From Henricia sp. BOLD:AAB3569 (lineage: Eukaryota > Echinodermata > Asteroidea > Spinulosida > Echinasteridae): a stretch of 64,000 nt of DNA. Made by a program: the position numbers and the translations under genes. Positions 36,486 to 47,278 of the stretch are shown here, piece by piece (within the stretch, counting starts at the first letter, position 1; each line of letters begins with the position of its first letter). The stretch covers positions 930,001 through 994,000 of the forward strand of contig JBBELK010000450.1 in NCBI GenBank assembly GCA_037783545.1, given 5' to 3'. The notes under the pieces are model-generated. The model made no database searches. It was not told the DNA's origin and saw only the letters and a list, made by a program, of their open reading frames with translations.

Positions 36486-36910
36486 TTTGCGCCATCACCA
36501 TAAATACACACGCTAGCGGCGCGGCATGCATACGTGCACGCGACGTCAACTCAAATTCTCGAAACAATGACGAATCGTACCCGACGATTAACGATAACGT
36601 CCGGACGTGCATTCGGGTAACTTCGGGAACCTTCCGAAAAAGGAGGAATTCCTCCTGTTTCAATATGGCGGACTGTATAGTGATCGAATGTTTTGGTCTG
36701 GGAACCAGACTAGAAAAATACTTGTCAACGTTCTTTTTCTGATGATATGCGTTTTTCTTTTAAATTTTGCTACATTTTAAGGTAATTATATATTTGTTTA
36801 GACGTACACAATACGAAAATCCCTAAAAAATAACACTTTATTGGCCCATTAATTGGGCACTAACACACAGAGAAACACTGTGCAAGATTAGCACAATAAG
36901 GCACATTAAC

Positions 36911-37240
36911 CAGGGTGGATTGCAATAAAACTTACTAACCAGTTAGTGCACTATGGCTAAAGTGCACTATGGCTAAAGTGCACTAAGAAAATGAACTAGC
37001 ATTAGTCCACTTATGAAAAGTCACTATAGCCAGTTTCAATACAAATTTTCAAGTTCACTAACGTAAGTGTACTTTTTGCTGCTGTCAAAATGGCGGTCAT
37101 TAACGGCGATAAAATAGTTTTCAATCGCAAAATTAGCGGAAATGGGAAGATTTCCCTGGCGATCCAGGCTTGTAAGATGTGTATTAATTAGTTCAGTTCA
37201 CTTTATTTCCATACTCGAGATGAATTACAATTTTACTAAT
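36911..37240 (+). mobile_element. TE terminus CAGGGTGGATTGCAATAAAA with possible first exon
   Basis: The end motif CAGGGTGGATTGCAATAAAA, followed by ACTAACCAGTTAGTGCACTA, reappears inverted at 59150-59204. An ATG at 37090 in YY1-like context (AAAATGGCGGTC) opens a 27-codon frame (MAVINGDKIVFNRKISGNGK...) ending at a GTAAGA donor at about 37170. This could be exon 1 of an element-encoded gene. The second terminus is not found. Confidence 0.35.
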
Positions 37241-38576
37241 ACACTGTAGGTCAGTCGGAATTTCGTCGTCCGTGTAGGACTTTAATACTTAACCAGACCT
37301 AAACAAGTTGAGTCCTTATTTATTGTTAAAAAAGAAATTCTGAGGGTCCTTTTCGCGTTTTTGTCGGTTTTTGACGCTGGAACTACTTTGTTTTTCCCGG
37401 ATTCACAACGAGTGCGTCGCCATTAAACAGGAAACCGATTGTTACTTCGCGACAGACCATACCATTTTTTTTGGGTGTGTGGTTTATGAAAATTGAAGCA
37501 CATTGTCAATGTATACATTATGCAACCATCAGAATTGTAGCTCATAACATTAAAAATGTTTTAACATTATGCTGTAGTAGAATAAATTATTCTAGTTTCA
37601 AAATTTAAATCGTTGATGTGTTTATTTTTCTTGTGCATTTCCTGCTATAAAATCGACCACTCTGATGATTGGCCCTTAAGTCTGGGATCCAGGCCTGTGA
37701 AATCTAAATATACGGCATTTTAACGTCATGTCAGAGAGCCAGACTGAAATGTCCTTTTCGTGTATGGCGCGGCGCCGGCCGGCCAGCAACAATCATGATT
37801 TTCATCGATGGATCGCGAAAGATTGCTGTGTATATGAGCAACAAATTACTCGTAAAAATAATGTAAGTAATGAAGGTAAAAATAGTATGGTAAGCTTTAT
37901 GTTGCTAGCTGTCCGTGTTTGCTAATTCGTGGTTTAAGTGGCATAAATTCACAACTGAAAAACACACTCCAGGCACCAGCGCAGTGTACACGGTACATAA
38001 CAGTGAACAAGTGACAGCGACAGTCGTCCCGTTTTAAGACATCTCGACCGGTCACGGTCGAAAAATTCGGAGAGAATTTGGTGGTTGATCATGGAAAAAC
38101 TATCATGCACGTTCGCGAGTTGAAACTCCATGCACTAAGTCTATGGAGCATGACAAAAAAAATCCTAAGTGTTTTCAAAGAAAAACTTGATATTTACTTA
38201 TCGTGTTTCCTAACCAAATTTTACACTTTCTGGGGCATTTATGATCATGACATTATTACTTTTATTAGGAAGAATTAGTGGCGAACGTGTACGGTATTTA
38301 TACCGTTCATCATGTCTTACGACCTTTTGCACAAAACATGAGACTAAGTGTTTCCTCACAAAAAATATTTTTTTCTCACTCAAAAATGTGGGTATCTCCA
38401 TCAAATTTGCACTTACCGATGCTTGATGAGTCATTTCAAAAAAAGAAAAACATTCTGATCAACTTCCCAACCCTCTGTGCCATTTATTATTAACGTTATT
38501 AAACTTGTTATTCATTTTTCAGTTCAACAGTGATGGGGACAAGGCACCAACCACCAGGTGCATTAGGGATTAGGAA

Positions 38577-39065
38577 GTGAAGATTTCACTTACCTGTACA
38601 GTGATTGGATCAAAACTGTCAAGGAGCGAAGACTTCAGATGCAGCACATATTGTCCCAACCTGTACCTACATTTGAGGCTTGAGGATAAACAGGATGACA
38701 TCGCCGGTGAACCCAAACGTATGAGCAAGCGTATAATGCCAACCAGGTATTCATCAAGTGATCTACAATTGTGTTACACTTTTTTTAACGTCTACAATTT
38801 GTTTAACGTCTGTATTCTAAGCATCGATTTTGAAGAATGTAGATATGAATATTAAATAATGACAACAATTATTTTTAATTAGTTAATTGTTTTTTTTCCC
38901 TAGATCATTCTCCCGAAGAGGTGTATTTGGCATTTGGAAGAGAGCAGCCAACCCATGTCCACTCATCCCCAATAGGAGATGGACCCGCGAAAGTGAAAGT
39001 CATTCCCAAATGGCATGAAGGTGATACCCACCAGCAGCAACTTCAAGACATTACGTGACTGGAAA
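38577..39065 (+). pseudogene. Possible spliced gene remnant, unrecognised
   Basis: A frame from 38577 runs to a donor at CCAACCAG|GTATTC (about 38747). An acceptor at TTTTTTTCCCTAG (about 38904) opens a stretch that in one frame reads HSPEEVYLAFGREQPTHVHS and ends at a stop near 39057. AATAAA follows at about 39303. The frames on the two sides do not join in a way I can decide, and no family is recognised. It may be the gene of the surrounding TIR element or chance. Confidence 0.25.
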
Positions 39066-40167
39066 ACGTTTAAAATTAGGAACAGCAGCATTACATAAGT
39101 GTTACAGTATAAGTAATTAACTGTATTTCCTCGTTATCTACACTACCTGACTCGCATTCTTGTCATTCCATTCCCTCATTGTGTGTATTATGCAATAAGT
39201 TCATTTCTCCATTGTATGTGTTGTGCAATCAACTACAGGTACAATACGTTCTAAAGAAATCACTGAATTGTCATAACAATGCTTTGCGGGTTGAAGCTGC
39301 TTAATAAAGTGTTAAATAATTTGGAACATGTTTTATTTCCCCACAATTACAGTCGTAGTAATATGTTGATAAAGAGCCTTGTAGAAATTTAAGCTACATG
39401 CATGAAAGGTAAACAAATGTTTTCCAAACTTAAAACACCTTCAGTTAGCAGTTTTCTTCCAACAAAGATACCATATCATGCGATTGTTACCTTGCTATCA
39501 ACACTTTTAGTTTTCTTTTTCTTGTCTGCTCGTGAAGTAAAATTTTGGGGCTTTAAAGATAATGAAGACTTTGATGACGACTGACATTGCAAAAGATGAG
39601 GACAGCAGTGATGGTGCAATGAAGTATTGAAAAAAAGGGGAAAACTTTCTGAACTCCAGAGGCCGATTTCATGGCGCTATTGGCACGAGACATTACTTAG
39701 CACATAATTTATCTGCTTTATATTGCAAAAGTTGGTTGCCCGACAAAATATTGTGACATGTATTTATATGTGCACTAAAATGTTGATACTCTTTTTAAGC
39801 ACAATTTGAAAATACAAATTTAGCTGGTTCCTCATCTTACAAAGTAATTCATTAATAAAATCTGTGCTCAGCAAATTTGTGCTAAACAGCGCCAGGTACA
39901 AAGTTCATGGAGCTGTCCAGTACAGAAATGTGCTCAACACAAAGTTTATTAACTTTTCAAAATTGTTTCCAGCCAAATCCATGTGTGATTTTGTATTACG
40001 ATTGACTTGTATCCAGGTACTTTAACCTCACAAAACGTCCCAAATTGTTTCATAGATTGTAAATTTTGATCTTAATTTTCGGTTTGTGGAAATAAAGCAA
40101 AGAAAAGCCATGGGCTTTCCCATTCAGTGGCACGTCCGTTCCGATTGACTTTTGTTAGATGTGGAGC

Positions 40168-40180
40168 GGGAACCAGTCTA
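40168..40180. mobile_element. Solo MULE-like terminus
   Basis: GGGAACCAGTCTA, preceded by ATGTGGAGC, equals the inverted form of the 23469 left end (TAGACTGGTTCCCGCTCCACAT). No partner end or 9-bp duplication was found, so this is probably a truncated copy. Confidence 0.5.
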
Positions 40181-40842
40181 GCGCCGTATTCGAAAGGACG
40201 GATCACGTAATATATGGACGGGGGCGGCCGATTTTAGCAGGGATTACACACTACGAACAAACGCAACAAATATTAATATTTTCAAACAGAAGGAATTTAT
40301 TCCTCTTCCAACACGGTTTTAAAACATTCAAATGCAGTTAAATGGGTATATGATGCATTTATTGGCGGCGTACTTGAACTTTCATAAACTGCATACCCTA
40401 CAAATAATGGTACGATCCGTCGCGCAATGACACTCGAGACCCTTGTCAACTGGGCGCGCGGCGAAGCACTCGTTGTTAATCCGATAAGAAGAAAGTAGTT
40501 TAAAGATACAAAACCAGAAAAAAAACGTAAAAAACACCCTTACATTTTCTTTTTAACATCGATATATGTTTTTACCAATCAATAAGGATTCTTACTGTGT
40601 AGCTCTGGTTAAGTATTTTGGGTGTTACACGGACGAGGAAATTCCGACTGACCTACTGTAGTATAATAAGGTAGTATGGGGGGAGCTCACAAAAAGCAAA
40701 GCTTATCGAGTGTGAGCTTCCTCAGAAAAAATATTAAGTTATAAAGTTAACCAAGTTAATTAATAGTGCAAATAAATGTAATATGAGCCAGACTATTATT
40801 ATAAGTAAATAAAACCAAGCCAGCAAATCAATATAAATAAAC

Positions 40843-41374
40843 CTGGGGCGGTATTCAATTCAATACTTAAATTAAGTAAAAACTTTACTTAGTATTTGGC
40901 TTGGCTAAGAAAATGACCTATCTCGTATTCAAAGCCTTCTAAGAATTTTACTTTAGTAAGTCAAATATTTAGATAAATTGTGACGTTACAAATGAACGCA
41001 GAGCGCAGAACTCCCTAAACAGCCAATCGAATACAGCGTAGGACGCGCTATGAACCGCGCCTTCTCATCAGCGTTTTTCTCACGCAAAACGCACAACACG
41101 CGCACCAAAACAAAACCGGTCTAAACCGGTTGCAGTATGCGTGTGATGTATGTAAAAATTGCTTAAGTGTGCTTTCCTGCCTTCTCAAATTTAAGTAAAA
41201 TACTTTCCCAAAAAGAACCATTTGAATACCAAATGTTCTAAGTATTTTTCTAAAGTAAAAAACTTAGCCACTTGCGAATTGAATACCGATTTTGGCTAAG
41301 TATTTTACTTTAGCCAAAAACTAAGTAAAATTCTTAAATATTTGGCTTAAGTACTGAATTGAATACCGCCCCAG
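40843..41374. mobile_element. 532-bp MITE, TIR CTGGGGCGGTATTCAATTCA
   Basis: The ends CTGGGGCGGTATTCAATTCA and its inverted copy continue into arms rich in CTTAAGTAAAAT blocks. The middle is GC-richer, with a palindromic AACCGGTCTAAACCGGTT. No coding capacity. Target duplication unclear. Confidence 0.75.
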
Positions 41375-41534
41375 AAGCGCAGCAATGGTTAGTATTAAAA
41401 TGAAATAAAGCAACTAAGTTGAGCTGTTCAACAAACAAAGCAGCAAAGCGAGTTAAGGTAAGTAAATTAAGCAAATATGGCAAGTAGGTTTAGTTAACAC
41501 AATGCAGAGCTGGGCAGGAAAAAACTGCCATTCA

Positions 41535-42547
41535 TACAAAGTTATGGAAGTATTTTGTTGATTGTTTGTTTGTTTATATATAATACAAGGAGGAAAGTTT
41601 TAAATTCTGTTTTAAATGCTGGTAACTTTTCTTGACTTTTCAAATTAGGATCAAGCGAATTCCATAGCTTTAGGTCTTCGAATGTGACACATTTCTTCCC
41701 AAGATTTGTACGAATTGCTTGAAGATGGTAGTGATGGACCTGCCTGGTGTAATGACTATGGAGGTGTTCGTTTTTTATAAAGGGAAATTGTTAACACTTT
41801 GAACATTATTTTTTGATAATTGAAACATAAATATGCCTAGTTGGTATAGAGATAAATATCATTCACTTTTAATAATTCGTAATGATTAAAAAGAGGGTCA
41901 GTGTGAGCTCGATAGTCAGAATGAGAAATAATGCGTATAACTCTTTTTTGAAGTAGTAGTATTCAAGAGACATATTGATTACAAGCATTTCCCCATGCTA
42001 ATATACCATAGTTAATGTAGGATAATATCAAACTGTTGTACAACATGATGCAAATATCATTCGGAAGTAAATGCTTTAAGCGATTAATCACACCAATATT
42101 TTTGGAAACTACTTTACATGTGTAATCTATATGTGTTTTCCATGAGAGTTTATTATCTATAAAAATACCTATAAACTTCCTAGAATTTGTTTCATTAATC
42201 TTGAAATTATTAATGCAAATATCTTTTGGCAGTTTATTAAGGGAATTGCTAAATAACATGCACGAAGTTTTACTTATATTTAAGGAGAGTTTATTTGCCC
42301 TTATCCAGTCATTTATGCTGTTTAACTCTGAATTAACAGTATCTACAAGGGTGAGAATATTTTGATGGCTGTAAAATATGACGGAATCATCAGCGAAGAG
42401 AATGAATGATAAGATATCCGATGATTTAGTATTGTCATTTATATAAAGGAGAAAGAGAAGAGGACCAAGGATTGAACCTTGGGGGACTCCGCAAGTCAGG
42501 GTTCTTGAAGTGGATGCACATCCATTTATAAATACATGTTTTCTTTG
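41535..42547 (-). pseudogene. Jockey/CR1-type LINE ORF2, 3' half
   Basis: Minus-strand reverse transcriptase. In order it shows CGVPQGSILGPLLFLLYIND, the catalytic FADDSV, RKFIGIFIDNKLSWKTHIDY, INRLKHLLP and SYINYGILAWGN. After frameshifts come AHTDPLFNHYELLKV and LKLWNSLDPNLKSQEKLPAF. The stop is at about 41535-41545. Upstream it continues into 44563-46497 once the insert 42548-44562 is skipped. It is broken by at least two frame changes. Confidence 0.85.
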
Positions 42548-44562
42548 TATAAAATATTTTTATATCTAGTATAGTTAGAGTGATTTTCTTCATTTGGTTT
42601 ACGAATAAATTTACGGTACAATTTATTTTTAACATTAATTGATTTAAGAAGAGACTCAGTTATCCATGGAGCGTTTGATTTTATTTTCTTGGCCTGAGCA
42701 ATTTCTGTGGGATATTCATTGTTGTCGTAGTATCCTATTAATATACTATAGAAATTGCGTCATTTATGCGTCATTTACATTGTCCGATTCATGGACTGCA
42801 CCAGTCCGCATGATTTAAGTCGGCATTCAATCTATCATTCCTTCGTTAGAGTAATTACGCACAGATTGTACAGTTTTTCTAGATATTTTATTTTTAATAG
42901 GTATTGGTGTCAATATTGACAAATGGTCGCTTAGATGTGATATTAATATCACTGATTTGGGTACTGGTAAGATATTCGAGAATTGTTTTCTGTTAAGGTT
43001 GCTGAGTTCTTGGTAATTCTTGTTGGTTTATCTACAAGAGGAACAAAGGTATGAGAATACATTGTTTCTAAGAAATCTTGAGTGTTGTTATTTTCCGAAT
43101 TCAAAAGATTTATGTTAAGATCACCACAGATCACCCTTTTTATCGTTTGAGGATAAATATCTCATAACATTTTGTAATTTGTCGGCAAAGTCAGTATAAT
43201 TAGCTTTAGGGGGTTTGTAAATGACACCAGCTACAATGTTTTTAGCATTATCATTTTTAACTTCTATAAAAATTGATTCCATTGCGGTAGTAGAAATGCA
43301 GAATTCACTTTTGATTTCGTAATTAATATCGTTTTTGATGTAAAATGCAACACCGCCGCCACTTGTATAATTTCTATTTACTGTTTCGAGATTATAACCA
43401 GGAAGTGAAAATTGAGTTAGATTGTGGGATTCCTTAAGCCAAGTCTCTGTTAGGGCAATTATGGAAAATTCCCAGAGAGACTGGAGAAGAGTTCGCAAAC
43501 TTTCAAAGTTTTTTGAGAGGCTTCTGATGTTAAGATGTATTAAACTGAGATTGGTGTCAAATGGACAATGGCTATGTTGGAGATTAAGGAACTCTTCAGG
43601 GCTGGCATAGACACAATTTTGAAGTAATCTAACGGTGTTATCTGAGTCATGTATATCTTCATCGGGTAATGAGGAGGGGATCAAGAATCAGTGAATCTAT
43701 ATAGTCTCGAAAGGGGGTATGGTGAAGATTGATGCGGTCATTCATGACATGTTGAAATTCCAAATTATCTAAATTATTAAAAGGCAAGTTTTCAGCTAGA
43801 CACATGGGGCATAGCCTATCCAAATGTCATCACTATTTGTCAGTTCAGTATAATCTGTGTGTGTCAGGTTTGTACTTCTGGTTTGATTTTACCGTTTTTT
43901 TTTTACAAAAAGAACATGGAAATTTAACTGGCATAATTGAGTAGGTATAAGTAAATTAAATATACAACGAAAATACGTTGAAATCGTACACAAACTATAA
44001 CATGCAATGAGGCAAGGAACGAAAAACCACAGACAAAAAACATATGGCTCCGTCAATAATAATTGGATGAAAATTAATAATGGGGGCAAAATAAATAAAT
44101 AAAAATCGAATATTATTATAATAACGAAAAATATTAGTAAAGTATCACATAACAGTTGTACGCCACTGCAATTTAACAAGTAAGCCACACAATAATATCC
44201 AAAAAAGAGATGAGGGCACAAGGCCCGGTGGCGTCTCTCATGTGATTCTTTATTAGGGTTATTTATAAGTCAAATCAAAGGGCAAACAAAATGGATGATG
44301 ATGTCAGAAAGCAAGCAGTGAGTAAATAGACCGGCACGGTGCCTCACGCACACAAAGGAACTTGCACACTCGTACAGTGGACCCGGCGTACCCGGCTCCC
44401 AATCACATCGCTCATTGCGGAACGCCATCCACACGGGAACCAAACCACACGCCACATAAGGGGACCGCTGCTCTAGAACACTCGTGAGCATGCCAATCCA
44501 ACCGCGTGCGAAAAACCCCAAACAGGTCTATGATCAAGCAAAACAAGATAAACAAAATGAGG
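42548..44562 (-). mobile_element. Partial LINE copy inserted in the LINE, 22-bp flanking repeat
   Basis: This ~2.0-kb block duplicates 45385-47276 plus 49314-49397: upstream region, endonuclease frame 43121-43684 and 42949-43134. It is flanked by direct repeats of TTATAAATACATGTTTTCTT(TG) at 42526-42547 and 44563-44584. It stops before the reverse transcriptase, at an A-rich point on its sense strand. This suggests internally primed reverse transcription, or a template switch, of a LINE RNA into a sister LINE. Confidence 0.65.
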
Positions 44563-46497
44563 TTATAAATACATGTTTTCTTTGGTTAAGATAACTTCGA
44601 AACCAGGCTAATGGAATACCCCTGATGCCATAATTATTTAATTTATTAAGAAGTATGTCATGGTCCAAAGTGTCGAATGCCTTTAAAAAATAAAGTGTGT
44701 GCTGGGAATTTTCAAAACCTTCTATTATGGTATTACAAAGATGTAATATTGCATGAGTTGTTGAATGCTTAGCCCTATAAATACAAATTGTGAGTTAGAT
44801 AAAGTGTTATTTTGCTGTAAAAAAGCAAATGTACGTTTATAAACAATTTTCTCAACGATTTTTGAGTTATTAACAAGATCAGATTCACCACTTTTATAAA
44901 TAGGAATAACCTTTGCAACTTTCAAGTCAGATGGAAAAATTCCCGATAATAATGACATATTGATAATATGTGTAAAAGGGTCTATAATGCAATCAATTCC
45001 TTTTTTTAAACGACACACTGATATTATCTAGACCAGTGCTTTATTAGGAAGATCGTCAATGATATCTTTCACCTCATATTTAGTGGCAGGAGTAAAAAAA
45101 ACACACAGTTTTGGCTGGGTTCAGAGAGGTATAGTCAAAAAAAGAAGTGCTAGACTGGGGAATGTTATGGGCAAGGTTTGGTCCAATATTTGCAAAGTAA
45201 CTATTAAAATGTTCGGCCATTGCTGTAGCGTCATTAATTAACTTGCCATTCTCGTTAATTGCTGTTAGCTTTTGAGATGGGTTTGTTTTATAAGGCATTA
45301 ATGATTTTCCAAGTATTGCTGATATTATTCCCTTCTCTGTTGAATTCAGAAGAGTAATATTTCTTCTTAGCATTTCTTAAAACATTAGTTAAAATATTTT
45401 TATATCTAGTATAGTTAGGGTGATTTTCTTCATTTGGTTTACGAATAAATTTACGGTACAATTTATTTTTTAACATTAATTGATTTAAGAAGAGACTCAG
45501 TTATCCATGGAGCGTTTGATTTTATTTTCTTGGCCTGAGCAATTTCTGTGGGATATTGTTGTCGTAGTATCCTATTAATATACTATAAAAATTGCTTCAT
45601 GGACTGAAGACCAGTCCGCATGATTTAAGTCGGCATTCAATCTATCAATCCCTTCGTTAGAGTAATTACGCACAGATTGTACAGTTTTTCTAGAAATTTT
45701 GTTTTTAATAGGTATTGGTGTCAATACTGACAAATGGTCGCTTAGATGTGATATTAATATCACTGATTTGGGTACTGGTAAGATATTCGAGAATTTATTT
45801 CTGTTAAGGTTGCTGAGTTCTTGGTAATTCTTGTTGGCTTATCTACAAGAGGAACAAAGGTATGAGAATACATTGTTTCTAAGAAATCTTGAGTGTTGTT
45901 ATTTTCGGAATTCAAAAGATTTATGTTAAGATCACCACAGATTAACCCCTTTTTATCGTTTGAGGATAAATATCTCATAACATTTTGTAATTTGTCGGCA
46001 AAGTCAGTATAATTAGCTTTAGGGGGTTTGTAAATGACACCAGCTACAATGTTTTTAGCATTATCATTTTTAACTTCTATAAAAATTGATTCCATTGCGG
46101 TAGTAGAAATGCAGAATTCACTTTTGATTTCATAATTAATATCGTTTTTGATGTAAAATGCAACACCGCCGCCACTTGTATAATTTCTATTTACTGTTTC
46201 GAGATTATAACCAGGAAGTGAAAATTGAGTTTGATTGTGGGATTCCTTAAGCCAAGTCTCTGTTAGGGCAATTATGGAAAATTCCGAGACAGACTGGAGA
46301 AGAGTTCCCAAACTTTCAAAGTTTTTTGAGAGGCTTCTGATGTTAAAATGTATTAAACTGAGATTGGTGTCAAATGGACAATGGCTATGTTGGAGATTAA
46401 GGAACTCTTCAGGGCTGGCATAGACACAATTTTGAAGTAATCTAACGGTGTTATCCGAGTCATGTATATCTTCATCGGGTAATGAGGAGGGGATCAA
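44563..46497 (-). pseudogene. Jockey/CR1-type LINE ORF2, 5' part
   Basis: From ATG 46497 the frame gives an APE-type endonuclease: HFNIRSLSKNFESL, ALTETWLKESHN, GGGVAFYIKNDINYEIKSEF, VAGVIYKPPKANY, ICGDLNINLL (SDHLSV in the following fragment). The linker follows, then the start of the reverse transcriptase (VAKVIPIYKSGE). Several frameshifts split it (breaks near 45760, 45575, 45375, 45080, 44725). Just upstream, near 46560-46640, the strand also reads LCPMCLAENLPFNNLDN, a CxxC motif common before this ORF2 type. Confidence 0.85.
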
Positions 46498-47276
46498 GAA
46501 TCAGTGAATCTATATAGTCTCGAAAGGGGGTATGGTGAAGATTGATGCGGTCATTCATGACATGTTGAAATTCCAAATTATCTAAATTATTAAAAGGCAA
46601 GTTTTCAGCTAGACACATGGGGCATAGCCTATCCAAATGTCATCACTATTTGTCAGTTCAGTATAATCTGTGTGTGTCAGGTTTGTACTTCTGGTTTGAT
46701 TTTACCGTTTTTTTTTTACAAAAAGAACATGGAAATTTAACTGGCATAATTGAGTAGGTATAAGTAAATTAAATATAAAACGGAAATACGTTGAAATCGT
46801 ACACAAACTATAACATGAGACAAGGAACGAAAGACCACAGACAAAAAACATATGGCTCCGTCAATAATAATTGGATGAAAATTAATAATGGGGGCAAAAT
46901 AAATATAAAAAAAGCGAATATTATTATTAATAACGAAAAATATTAGTAAAGTATCACATAACTGTACGCCACTGCAATTTAACAAGTAAGCCAAACAATA
47001 ATATCCAAAAAAATAGATGAGGGCACAAGGCCCGGTGGCGTCTCTCATGGGATTCTTTATTAAGGTTATTTATAAGTCAAATCAAAGGGCAAACAAAATG
47101 GCTGATGATGTCAGAAAGCAAGCAGTGAGTAATAGACCGGCCCGGGGCCTCACGCACACAAAGGAACTTGCACACTCGTACAGCGGACCCGTACCCGGCT
47201 CCCAATCACATCGCTCATTGCGGAACGCCATCCACACGGGAACCAAACCACACGCCACATAAGGGGACCGCTGCTC
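46498..47276 (-). other. LINE spacer between ORF1 and ORF2
   Basis: Sequence nearly identical to 43685-44473 in the inserted copy. Apart from the CPMCL stretch it shows no convincing coding. It continues beyond the 2-kb insertion at 49314. Confidence 0.6.
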
Positions 47277-47278
47277 TA

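Larger units (their letters stand above)
23469..36712. mobile_element. 13.2-kb structure with MULE-like ends and 9-bp TSD
   Basis: The left end is TAGACTGGTTCCC and the right end GGGAACCAGACTA. GAAAAATAC is duplicated at 23460-23468 and 36713-36721; by chance the direct repeat extends to 13 bases. The ends match the MITE at 17990-18788. Element-specific DNA appears only at about 23469-23720 and 36486-36712. The rest is another TIR end, a Helitron-like satellite array and a duplicated hairpin segment. No transposase frame is visible, so it is either a cargo-laden non-autonomous element or a small MITE enlarged by later insertions. Confidence 0.65.
37244..40658. mobile_element. 3.4-kb TIR element, ~200-bp diverged TIRs
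   Basis: Left TIR C(T)GTAGGTCAGTCGGAATTTC at 37244-37440 and its inverted copy at about 40455-40658 share blocks such as CGTCCGTGTA, ATACTTAACCAGA and ACAACGAGTGC. A 3-bp CTG flank is the only candidate duplication. The interior has weak exon-like stretches (38522-39060) and the solo MULE-like end at 40168-40180, but no recognisable transposase. Confidence 0.55.
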
